A stretch of DNA of 64,000 bases, from contig NZ_WIXL01000008.1 in NCBI RefSeq assembly GCF_010993955.1, positions 1-64,000 of the forward strand, in the 5' to 3' direction. The position numbers and the translations under genes were made by a program. Of the stretch, positions 27,280 through 35,257 are shown in pieces. How positions within the stretch are numbered: the first letter of the stretch is position 1; every line of letters begins with the position of its first letter. This stretch comes from Oceanobacillus halotolerans (lineage in GTDB: Bacteria; Bacillota; Bacilli; Bacillales; Amphibacillaceae). The notes beneath the pieces are model-generated. The model did no database searches, was not told the DNA's origin, and saw only the letters and a program-made list of their open reading frames with translations.

Positions 27280-28374
27280 ATGCTACGTTCAATGTATGCT
27301 GGAATTTCTGGAATGAAAAACTTCCAAACCAAATTAGATGTAATCGGAAATAACATTTCAAATGTGAACACGTCTGGCTTTAAAAAAGGGCGGGTTACAT
27401 TTCAAGATATGATGAGTCAAATGACTTCTGGTGCACAAGGACCAACAGATACACGAGGTGGGGTAAACCCGGCACAAGTTGGTTTAGGTTCACAACTTGG
27501 ATCAATTGATAATATTCATACCCAAGGTTTCCGCCAAACAACAAACAATCCACTTGATTTTGCCTTAGAAGGAGATGGGATGTTTGTGGTTGCGGAAGGA
27601 TTTGAGGGGAATGGAGGTAATGTGAACCTAGATGATGTTAGTGTATCCTATACACGTGCTGGGAATTTTTATTTAGATGAGACAGGAAACATTGTGAATC
27701 CACAAGGTCTTTATTTGATGGGGTTCTCGGCAGCTGGAGAAGGACAAACAGCAAGTGTTATCAATGATGAAGAAGGTAATCCATTAGCTTTGGTCATTTC
27801 AGATGAAGATAATATTGTAAGTGTAACTGAAGTTGATGAAGAAGGTAATCTAGGTAATAATAATGTATCACCTAATACTGATGATACTTATCTATTAAAT
27901 GGTGAGGACATAACGATCACCCTTGATGAAACAATATCCGCTAGTATTAATGGCACCACTCTTGATGTTAATGAGGGAAAAATCAATCCATTTGTTACCA
28001 GCCCAATCAACATCCCTGACACAGCTCAAAGCTTCAGTGTCCAAACTAACGGAACTGTTAATTACATTGACGAAAATGGACAAACCCAAGTCGCTGGTCA
28101 AGTTGCTATCGCTAATTTCTCTAACCCAGCAGGTCTGGAAAAAGCAGGAAGCAACCTTTTCCTCAATAGTGAAAATGCTGGTTATAACGGGTTATCGATC
28201 CCAGAAACAGAGGGTGTTGCCTCTATTGTTAGTGGTGCACTGGAAATGTCTAATGTTGATTTATCGGAAGAATTCACAGAGATGATAACAGCACAACGTG
28301 GATTCCAGGCAAATACCAAAATCATTACAACATCAGATGAAATATTACAAGAACTTGTTAACTTAAAAAGATAA
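27280..28374 (+). CDS. flgE: Flagellar hook protein FlgE (FlgG-type)
   Basis: About 364 residues. The N-terminal rod/hook signature LDVIGNNISNVNTSGFKKGR and the C-terminal EMITAQRGFQANTKIITTSD with EILQELVNLKR mark it as the hook subunit. B. subtilis FlgE is about 264 residues, so this one has roughly 100 extra residues. The extra part lies within about 170-260 and is rich in acidic residues, Asn and Gly. ATG 27280 follows AAGGGGAG; upstream in-frame sequence has no RBS. Confidence 0.95.
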   Translation: MLRSMYAGISGMKNFQTKLDVIGNNISNVNTSGFKKGRVTFQDMMSQMTSGAQGPTDTRGGVNPAQVGLGSQLGSIDNIHTQGFRQTTNNPLDFALEGDGMFVVAEGFEGNGGNVNLDDVSVSYTRAGNFYLDETGNIVNPQGLYLMGFSAAGEGQTASVINDEEGNPLALVISDEDNIVSVTEVDEEGNLGNNNVSPNTDDTYLLNGEDITITLDETISASINGTTLDVNEGKINPFVTSPINIPDTAQSFSVQTNGTVNYIDENGQTQVAGQVAIANFSNPAGLEKAGSNLFLNSENAGYNGLSIPETEGVASIVSGALEMSNVDLSEEFTEMITAQRGFQANTKIITTSDEILQELVNLKR

Positions 28375-28376
28375 GT

Positions 28377-28434
28377 AAGGGGGGAGGGAGTACCATTTAA
28401 GTAATTTCTGACTTCTCGGTACTCCCGCCAATTT
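28377..28434 (+). promoter_or_regulatory. swrD leader: SD separated from start codon by a hairpin
   Basis: The only Shine-Dalgarno-like sequence before swrD is AAGGGGGGAGGGAG at 28377-28390, 45 bases from the ATG. Bases 28386-28394 (GGGAGTACC) pair perfectly with 28418-28426 (GGTACTCCC). If that hairpin forms, AAGGGGGGA lies next to GCCAATTT-ATG, an effective spacing of about nine bases. Confidence 0.6.
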
Positions 28435-28650
28435 ATGATTCGCTTAACCAGATTAAATGGTGAACGATTTACTTTAAATGCATTTATGATCGAACAAATA
28501 CAGTCCCATCCAGACACGACAATTACCTTAACAAGTGGAAAAAAATTAGTTGTGAAAGACTCAGAAGCAACCGTTATGGAGTTGGTAACATCATTTTATA
28601 GGCGTGTAGGATTGGTTGGATGGCAACAGCAGGTAGGTGATGAAGATTGA
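28435..28650 (+). CDS. swrD: SwrD / FlbD-family flagellar protein
   Basis: A 71-residue FlbD-family protein: IRLTRLNGERFTLNAFMIEQI followed by an HPDTTITLTSGKKLVVKD pattern. In B. subtilis SwrD raises motor torque and swarming. It lies between flgE and fliL as expected. No SD is adjacent to ATG 28435; see the leader hairpin. Its stop overlaps the fliL start. Confidence 0.93.
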   Translation: MIRLTRLNGERFTLNAFMIEQIQSHPDTTITLTSGKKLVVKDSEATVMELVTSFYRRVGLVGWQQQVGDED

Positions 28651-29066
28651 GTGGGCTTGTGAAAACAATGATCACTTCACTTATTAGTTTACTCGTAATT
28701 GGCATCATAGCCCTTGCTGTTTTCTTATACCTTACAAATGAAAAAGAAGCTAGTGGTGAACAAACCATTGATGATATAGTGGAATACTCTTATGAAACAT
28801 CAGATATAACGACCGATTTAGAGGATGGTACATTTGTAAGGATTCAATTTCAAATTGTGACGGATGGAAAAGATGCAAAAGAAGAAATTTCCAAGCGTGA
28901 ATTTCAGTTGAAAAATATCTTAATTAAAGAGTTAGCAACCATGAATGAGGAAGATTTTAAAGCAGGCCTATCTGATATTGAAGATGTCGTACAGCTACGG
29001 CTAAATGAATTGATGACAGAGGGTAAAGTTACCGATGTATATACGATTAATAAGATTTTACAATAG
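28647..29066 (+). CDS. fliL: Flagellar basal-body-associated protein FliL
   Basis: A 139-residue FliL with one membrane segment near 8-30 (MITSLISLLVIGIIALAVFLYL) and an extracytoplasmic SPFH-like domain with FVRIQFQIVTDG. FliL surrounds stator units and boosts torque. The TTG 28647 start overlaps the swrD stop, with AGGTG upstream. Confidence 0.94.
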   Translation: MSGLVKTMITSLISLLVIGIIALAVFLYLTNEKEASGEQTIDDIVEYSYETSDITTDLEDGTFVRIQFQIVTDGKDAKEEISKREFQLKNILIKELATMNEEDFKAGLSDIEDVVQLRLNELMTEGKVTDVYTINKILQ

Positions 29067-29098
29067 GCTTAAAACTCCAATATGGAGGTGAGGAATTC

Positions 29099-30097
29099 TT
29101 GGTAGAAGAGGTACTGTCGCAAAATGAGATAGATGAACTATTATCAGCCATATCTTCGGGTGAAATGAATGCCGATGAATTAAAGAAAGAAGAAAAAGAA
29201 AATAAAGTTCGCGTGTATGATTTTAAACGTGCGTTACGATTTTCGAAAGATCAAATTCGGGGGTTAGCACGTATCCACGAAAATTATGCTCGGTTATTAA
29301 CAACCTTTTTCTCCGCGCAATTACGAACATATGTCAATATCTCAGTTGCGTCGGTTGATCAAATCCCTTATGAAGAATTTATAAGGTCTGTTCCTGAAAT
29401 GACCATATTGAATATATATAGTGTTGCCCCGTTAGATGGGCGCATGGTAATGGAGATTAATCCCAATATTGCCTATTCGATGCTAGATCGATTACTTGGC
29501 GGAAGAGGTAGTAGTGTCAGTAAAGTAGAAAAGTTGACCGAAATTGAAACGTTATTAATGTCACAGTTATTTGAAAAGTCGATTGTTAATTTACAAGAAG
29601 CATGGGAATCGCTAATCGAAATTGATCCAGTGTTAGAGGATTTTGAAGTAAATCCACAGTTTTTGCAAATGGTTTCTCCTAATGAAACAGTAATTGTTGT
29701 ATCATTAAATACGACAATCGGGAATGAAAGTGGCATGATTAATATTTGTATTCCCCATATTGTATTAGAGCCTATAATTTCAAAACTGTCCGCGCATTAC
29801 TGGATGCAATCGAAACCAAAAGATCGTGATCCTGAAGCGTATAGTAAATTAACAGATAATATTCAAGAAGTAGAGGTAGAAGCGACAACAATATTAGGGA
29901 AAGCTTCTATTAATATAGAGCAGTTTTTGCAGCTACAAAAAAAGGACGTTATTGCTTTAGACCAATCGATTGAAAAACCATTAACCTTAACTATTAATAA
30001 GGAACCAAAATTTTATGTACAGCCAGGTAAATATAAAAATAAATTATCTGCACAAGTACTGGAGGATATAAAAGGGGTGAATGAATTTGATGAATGA
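29099..30097 (+). CDS. fliM: Flagellar motor switch protein FliM
   Basis: A 332-residue C-ring protein. The N-terminal CheY-P-binding peptide LSQNEIDELLSAIS is present, then the CheC-like middle domain (RIHENYARLLTTFFSAQLR; MLDRLLGG) and the C-terminal SpoA domain from about 255. The TTG start follows GGAGGTGAGG. Overlap with fliY suggests coupled translation. Confidence 0.97.
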   Translation: MVEEVLSQNEIDELLSAISSGEMNADELKKEEKENKVRVYDFKRALRFSKDQIRGLARIHENYARLLTTFFSAQLRTYVNISVASVDQIPYEEFIRSVPEMTILNIYSVAPLDGRMVMEINPNIAYSMLDRLLGGRGSSVSKVEKLTEIETLLMSQLFEKSIVNLQEAWESLIEIDPVLEDFEVNPQFLQMVSPNETVIVVSLNTTIGNESGMINICIPHIVLEPIISKLSAHYWMQSKPKDRDPEAYSKLTDNIQEVEVEATTILGKASINIEQFLQLQKKDVIALDQSIEKPLTLTINKEPKFYVQPGKYKNKLSAQVLEDIKGVNEFDE

Positions 30098-31295
30098 TGA
30101 TGGAATGCTTTCCCAAGATGAAATAGATGCACTGTTAAAAGGGAACGAGGAGGAAGTCGAAACCCCAAACAATAAAGAAAAGGTAGAAGATTACTTATCA
30201 ACAATTGAAATAGATACATTGGGTGAAATTGGAAATATTTCGTTTGGTAGTTCTGCTACAACACTATCAACACTATTAAATCAAAAAGTAGATATCACAA
30301 CACCTGAAGTAACGGTGATTAAACTTGAAGAAGCAAAGGAAGCGCTGAACTTTGACCATATTACAATTCAAGTTGACTATATAGAAGGGTTCTCAGGCCA
30401 AAATGTGCTTATTATGAAAACAGAGGATGCTACCATTATTTCTGATATTATGCTAGGTGGAGATGGTACAAATCCAGATGAGACCCTAAATGAAATTCAT
30501 ATTAGTGCTGTCCAAGAAGCGATGAATCAAATGATGGGTGCTGCAGCAACAAGTATGTCTACTGTTTTTAGCAAACGTGTTGACATATCACCACCTACTA
30601 TTGAGGAAATAGACCTTGATCGTAAGGATGAGGCACCATTGGATGACGATCCACTTGTTAAAGTGTCATTTCGGCTAAAGATTGGTAATTTGATAGACTC
30701 TAATATTATGCAGTTGATTCCAGTTCAATTTGCTAAGGAGCTAGCAGGACAATTGCTAAACCCAACGGAGTTAACAGAATCTACTCAAGATCAAACGCAA
30801 CCAGAAATGGATTTTGCCAATATCGCAAAAGAAGAAGCGGCTGTAACGATGGAACAGCCAGTGAAAGATACAGCTCAGCCTGAACCAGCGGTAGCAAGTA
30901 CTTCAATGGCAAATCAACCGCAAGCAACGAATGCACAACCACAATTTTTAGGAAATCAACTGAATCAAAATAACGCACAAATACAACAAGCCACTTTTTC
31001 TAATTTTGAACAGGAAGCGTTAAATAAGAATGAACAACGTAACCTTGATATGTTAATGGACATACCGTTAAAAGTGACAGTAGAACTCGGAAGAACGAAA
31101 CGTACTGTGAAAGACATTCTCGACTTAACGTCTGGTTCGATTATTGAACTTGATAAATTAGCAGGAGAACCTGTTGATATACTTGTCAATGATAAATTAG
31201 TTGCAAAAGGGGAAGTGGTTGTAATCGATGAAAATTTTGGTGTACGAGTTAGTGACATCTTAAGTCAATCCGAAAGATTAATGAAATTAAAATAG
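30090..31295 (+). CDS. fliY: Flagellar motor switch phosphatase FliY
   Basis: About 401 residues. FliY replaces FliN in Bacillus and dephosphorylates CheY-P at the switch. The N-terminal LSQDEIDALLKG binds CheY-P; two CheC-type phosphatase segments follow (TLGEIGNISFGSSATTLSTL and AVQEAMNQMMGAAATSMS). A Gln/Pro-rich linker leads to the SpoA/FliN domain (LDMLMDIPLKVTVELGRTK). ATG 30090 is preferred; TTG 30087 and ATG 30081 are in frame after AAAGGGGTG. Confidence 0.96.
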   Translation: MNDDGMLSQDEIDALLKGNEEEVETPNNKEKVEDYLSTIEIDTLGEIGNISFGSSATTLSTLLNQKVDITTPEVTVIKLEEAKEALNFDHITIQVDYIEGFSGQNVLIMKTEDATIISDIMLGGDGTNPDETLNEIHISAVQEAMNQMMGAAATSMSTVFSKRVDISPPTIEEIDLDRKDEAPLDDDPLVKVSFRLKIGNLIDSNIMQLIPVQFAKELAGQLLNPTELTESTQDQTQPEMDFANIAKEEAAVTMEQPVKDTAQPEPAVASTSMANQPQATNAQPQFLGNQLNQNNAQIQQATFSNFEQEALNKNEQRNLDMLMDIPLKVTVELGRTKRTVKDILDLTSGSIIELDKLAGEPVDILVNDKLVAKGEVVVIDENFGVRVSDILSQSERLMKLK

Positions 31296-31317
31296 ATTAC
31301 TAGGGGGATGTAACAAA

Positions 31318-31680
31318 ATGGCTAATAGTATTTTAATTGTAGATGATGCAGCATTTATGCGAATGATGATCAAGGATATTCTAGAGAAAAACGGCTTTAA
31401 AGTAGTTGGAGAGGCTCAGGATGGAAATGAAGCAGTTGAACAGTATAATGAATTAAAACCTGACCTTGTCACAATGGATATTACAATGCCAGAAAAAGAT
31501 GGAATTACAGCATTAAAAGAAATTAAACAATCCAACCCAGATGCAAAAATAATTATGTGTTCTGCTATGGGGCAACAAGCAATGGTAATTGATGCGATTC
31601 AAGCCGGTGCTAAAGATTTTATTGTGAAGCCATTTCAAGCAGATCGTGTGATTGAAGCAATCCAAAAGGCGTTGAACTAA
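31318..31680 (+). CDS. cheY: Chemotaxis response regulator CheY
   Basis: A 120-residue single receiver domain. The acidic pocket is Asp9-Asp10, the phosphoacceptor Asp54 (VTMDITMP) and Lys104 (FIVKPF). CheA phosphorylates it; CheY-P binds FliM and FliY to bias rotation. ATG 31318 follows AGGGGGATG. Confidence 0.98.
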   Translation: MANSILIVDDAAFMRMMIKDILEKNGFKVVGEAQDGNEAVEQYNELKPDLVTMDITMPEKDGITALKEIKQSNPDAKIIMCSAMGQQAMVIDAIQAGAKDFIVKPFQADRVIEAIQKALN

Positions 31681-31693
31681 GAAATGAGTGAGC

Positions 31694-32392
31694 ATGGTGA
31701 ATACAAAGACCTATCTACGTATATGTATGCTATTTATACTCCTAGTAAGTAGCATGGTATCTGTTGTACAGGCAGAAACACCAAGTATACCAAATGTATC
31801 GGACTGTTTAGAAGAAGGTGCAGATTGTCCCGATGAAGAACCTTCATCGATTAATGACACAGAAAACGAAACAAATGAGGAAAGTAATGGAAATGGGAAT
31901 GATGAAGTAGTTGGCGGAAGTACTGGACCTTTATTTTTTGATTTTATCAAGCTAATTTTCGCTTTACTATTAGTACTAGCACTCATTTACTTTTTATTAA
32001 AGTTTGTCAATAAGCGAAATAAGCTATTTTCTAATGTGAAAGCATTAGATAACCTTGGTGGCATATCAGTTGGAACAAATAAGTCCATTCAGATTATACG
32101 TATCGGCTCACGCTTTTTTGTAATTGGTGTAGGGGACAACATCGAAATGTTACAAGAGATAACGGATGAAGAACTGATTAATGATTTAACGCAACAGAAG
32201 GATGTGGGAGGTTTTGATCCAAATGGGTTTATATCCTCCTTTTTACAAAAACGATCAAATCCTTCTAAGGACGATGGTAGTACAAACCAATCCAACCAAA
32301 CATTTAAAAAGTTGTTTACAACAGAGTTAGATCAACTGAAACAACAACGCAAAAAAATCATGAACCAGCATAAGGAAGATTACCATGAATGA
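31694..32392 (+). CDS. fliO: Flagellar biosynthesis protein FliO (FliZ)
   Basis: About 232 residues. A signal-peptide-like start (ICMLFILLVSSMVSVVQA) is followed by an acidic outer segment, a membrane helix near 80-100 (FIKLIFALLLVLALIYFLL) and a cytoplasmic part with LDNLGGISVGTNKSIQIIRIG. FliO assists assembly of the FliP pore. The start is uncertain: GTG 31688, ATG 31694 or GTG 31697, with only a weak SD. It overlaps fliP by eight bases. Confidence 0.9.
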   Translation: MVNTKTYLRICMLFILLVSSMVSVVQAETPSIPNVSDCLEEGADCPDEEPSSINDTENETNEESNGNGNDEVVGGSTGPLFFDFIKLIFALLLVLALIYFLLKFVNKRNKLFSNVKALDNLGGISVGTNKSIQIIRIGSRFFVIGVGDNIEMLQEITDEELINDLTQQKDVGGFDPNGFISSFLQKRSNPSKDDGSTNQSNQTFKKLFTTELDQLKQQRKKIMNQHKEDYHE

Positions 32393-33050
32393 ATTTATTG
32401 ATATGTTTTCCAATTCTGATCCATCATCTGTTGCAACATCTGTCAAATTATTATTATTGTTAACCGTTCTCTCATTAGCACCTGGAATTTTAATCTTAAT
32501 GACTAGTTTTACAAGAATTGTCATCGTTTTGTCGTTTGTGCGAACATCATTAGCAACACAACAAATGCCTCCAAACCAAGTGTTGATTGGGTTAGCATTG
32601 TTCTTAACTTTTTTTATCATGGCTCCAACATTTAGTGAGATTTATGAAGAGGCATTACAGCCACTTTTTGATGAAGAAATAACATTAGACGAGGCATATG
32701 ATCAAGCCAGTATACCAATAAAAGACTTTATGGCTCAACATACAAGGCAAAAGGACTTAGCACTGTTTATGAATTATGCAGAGATGGATAGACCAGAAAC
32801 TGTACAGGATATTCCATTAACAACATTAGTGCCCGCTTTTGCGATTAGTGAGTTAAAAACCGCATTTCAAATGGGTTTTATGATATTTGTTCCCTTCTTA
32901 ATTATCGATATGGCAGTTGCCAGTGTTCTAATGTCTATGGGAATGATGATGCTACCACCAGTAATGATTTCTTTGCCATTTAAAATACTATTGTTTGTCT
33001 TAGTAGATGGTTGGTACTTAATTACACACTCATTACTAGAGGGTTTTTAA
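32385..33050 (+). CDS. fliP: Flagellar export-gate protein FliP
   Basis: A 221-residue inner-membrane subunit of the FliPQR export gate. Signatures include LAPGILILMTSFTRIVIVLS and QMPPNQVLIGLALFLTFF, then FMIFVPFLIIDMAVASVLMSMGMMMLPP. Unlike E. coli FliP, no long cleaved signal is evident. The eight-base overlap with fliO suggests coupling. Confidence 0.97.
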   Translation: MNEFIDMFSNSDPSSVATSVKLLLLLTVLSLAPGILILMTSFTRIVIVLSFVRTSLATQQMPPNQVLIGLALFLTFFIMAPTFSEIYEEALQPLFDEEITLDEAYDQASIPIKDFMAQHTRQKDLALFMNYAEMDRPETVQDIPLTTLVPAFAISELKTAFQMGFMIFVPFLIIDMAVASVLMSMGMMMLPPVMISLPFKILLFVLVDGWYLITHSLLEGF

Positions 33051-33091
33051 TGTTAGGTTTATAAATTGTTCCAAAAGGAGGTTGTGTTTGC

Positions 33092-33361
33092 TTGAGTAGG
33101 GAGTATGTTTTAGCGTTAGCTGAAAATGGCGTTTATACCATATTATTGATAACAGGTCCCTTATTATTGTTAGCATTAGCGGTTGGGCTTTTAGTTAGTA
33201 TATTCCAAGCCACAACACAAATTCAAGAACAAACACTTGCCTTTATTCCAAAAATAGTTGCTGTGTTAGTAGGGTTAGTATTTTTTGGTCCTTGGATGTT
33301 AACAACAATTCTTGATTTCACAGAAAATCTATTTCAAAACTTAAATAGATTTGTAGGGTAG
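33092..33361 (+). CDS. fliQ: Flagellar export-gate protein FliQ
   Basis: An 89-residue protein of two membrane hairpins (about 15-37 and 50-75), with ATTQIQEQTLAFIPKIVAV typical of FliQ. TTG 33092 follows AAAAGGAGG. It joins FliP and FliR in the helical export gate. Confidence 0.96.
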   Translation: MSREYVLALAENGVYTILLITGPLLLLALAVGLLVSIFQATTQIQEQTLAFIPKIVAVLVGLVFFGPWMLTTILDFTENLFQNLNRFVG

Positions 33362-33367
33362 ACGACT

Positions 33368-34147
33368 ATGTTAGACATGATCAACTTTTCGACGGTTCCG
33401 ATGTTTTTACTAGTTTTTGTTCGTGTGATGGCATTTTTCGTAACAATGCCTTTACTTTCTTATCGGACAGTTCCAACACAATTTAAAGTAGGATTTAGTT
33501 TTTTTCTTGCCATGGTGATGTTTTATACTATTGAGCCAATAGATCTAATGTTTGATGAACAGTTTCTACTACTATTAATCAAAGAAATTATTGTAGGGTT
33601 ATTGATTGGGTTACTTGCCTATATTATTCTTTCTGCAGTACAAATTGCAGGCGGTTTTATTGATTTCCAAATGGGATTTGCCATTGCAAATGTGGTAGAT
33701 CCACAAACTGGTGCTCAAAGCCCGTTAATTGGTCAGTATTTCTATATTTTTGCGTTACTATTTCTTTTATCGGTCGATGGACATCATTTATTAATAGATG
33801 GAATTTTTTATAGCTACCAATTAATTCCAATTGATGCGTTTGTTCCTTTTCAGAATGAAGAGAATGTCATGTTTGTCATCGAAACGTTTAATAAAATGTT
33901 TCTAATCGCATTTCAAATAGCTATTCCTATTGTGGGCTGTTTGTTTTTAGTGGATGTTGCGCTAGGGATTATTGCTCGAACTGTTCCACAATTAAACGTG
34001 TTTGTTGTTGGGTTACCGTTAAAAATATTAGTTAGTTTTCTTGTTATACTCATTTTCCTTAGTCTTTATGTCGTTCTTGTTAAGAATTTGTTTGGCTTTA
34101 TGTTTGAAGCAATTCGTACACTAATGCAGTTATTCGGAGGTGCTTAA
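33368..34147 (+). CDS. fliR: Flagellar export-gate protein FliR
   Basis: A 259-residue, six-helix membrane protein of the export gate. Family stretches include IKEIIVGLLIGLLAYII and FIDFQMGFAIANVVDPQTGAQ. It starts six bases after fliQ and overlaps the SD of flhB at its end (CGGAGGTGCT). Confidence 0.96.
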   Translation: MLDMINFSTVPMFLLVFVRVMAFFVTMPLLSYRTVPTQFKVGFSFFLAMVMFYTIEPIDLMFDEQFLLLLIKEIIVGLLIGLLAYIILSAVQIAGGFIDFQMGFAIANVVDPQTGAQSPLIGQYFYIFALLFLLSVDGHHLLIDGIFYSYQLIPIDAFVPFQNEENVMFVIETFNKMFLIAFQIAIPIVGCLFLVDVALGIIARTVPQLNVFVVGLPLKILVSFLVILIFLSLYVVLVKNLFGFMFEAIRTLMQLFGGA

Positions 34148-34148
34148 C

Positions 34149-35237
34149 TTGCAATTGAAACTAGATTTGCAATTTTTTGCAGGGGGAGCTGGCGAAAAAA
34201 CAGAAAAAGCAACTCCGAAGAAAAGACAAGATGAACGAAAGAAAGGGAAAGTGGCCAAAAGTCAAGATGTTAATACAGCAATATTATTGTTATGTAGTTT
34301 CATTGTTTTATTTGTATTTGGCAGTATGATGAAAGAAAATCTGACAACGTTATTTGAATACACGTTTACGGAATATATCGAGTGGAATGTAACCGAACAA
34401 TCCGTCTATCAAGTGTTTGTTAGTGGATCCATTGAAATGGCAAAAATGCTTGCTCCGATCATGATTGTAGCCATTATTGCTGGGCTAGCTGCTAACTTAA
34501 CACAAATTGGCTTTCTTTATACAACGGAGCCATTAAAAATGGATCTCAAAAAAATTGATCCAATTCAGGGTGCAAAACGTATATTTTCCGTTCGTGCACT
34601 TGTGGAGTTATTAAAGTCCCTTTTTAAAATTGTTTTTATTGGGGTCATTACGTTTGCTGTTATTTGGTTATTTAAAGATGATATGATGATGCTCGCATTT
34701 AAAAATGCCGATAACGCAGTAGCTTTTTTTGGACAAACAACCATTATCATGGGGATTTCAACTGCTATAGCATTATTGTTTTTATCTATTTTTGATTATG
34801 TTTACCAACGATATGATTATGAGAAAAACATGAAAATGTCTAAACAGGACGTTAAAGACGAGTACAAGAACACGGAAGGTGATCCATTAATCAAATCCAA
34901 GATTAAAGAAAAACAAAGAGAAATGGCAAACCGACGAATGATGAGTGAAGTCCCAAAAGCAGATGTCGTTATTACGAACCCAACCCATTTTGCCATCGCT
35001 ATAAGGTATGATGAAAATCAGGCAAGTGCTCCATATGTGATAGCAAAAGGTGCAGATCATTTAGCTTTTCGAATTAAAGAAATTGCTAAAGCGCATGATG
35101 TGGTGATGGTTGAAAATAAACCATTAGCTAGGTCCATGTATGATGTGATTGAAATTGGGGATGTCATACCAGAACAATTTTATCAAGCTGTAGCAGAAGT
35201 ATTAGCCTATGTTTATCGATTAGAAAATAAAGTTTAA
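34149..35237 (+). CDS. flhB: Flagellar export switch protein FlhB
   Basis: About 362 residues. N-terminal LDLQFFAGG and EKTEKATPKKRQDERKKG, four membrane segments, then the cytoplasmic switch domain with the self-cleaving NPTH motif at residues 277-280. Cleavage changes substrate class from hook to filament. I choose TTG 34149 (MQLKLDLQFFAGG) after GGAGG, as B. subtilis FlhB starts MKLRVDLQFFAG. Its C-terminal end resembles YlqH at 6969. Confidence 0.96.
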   Translation: MQLKLDLQFFAGGAGEKTEKATPKKRQDERKKGKVAKSQDVNTAILLLCSFIVLFVFGSMMKENLTTLFEYTFTEYIEWNVTEQSVYQVFVSGSIEMAKMLAPIMIVAIIAGLAANLTQIGFLYTTEPLKMDLKKIDPIQGAKRIFSVRALVELLKSLFKIVFIGVITFAVIWLFKDDMMMLAFKNADNAVAFFGQTTIIMGISTAIALLFLSIFDYVYQRYDYEKNMKMSKQDVKDEYKNTEGDPLIKSKIKEKQREMANRRMMSEVPKADVVITNPTHFAIAIRYDENQASAPYVIAKGADHLAFRIKEIAKAHDVVMVENKPLARSMYDVIEIGDVIPEQFYQAVAEVLAYVYRLENKV

Positions 35238-35257
35238 GCAATAAGGAGAGACACCTC

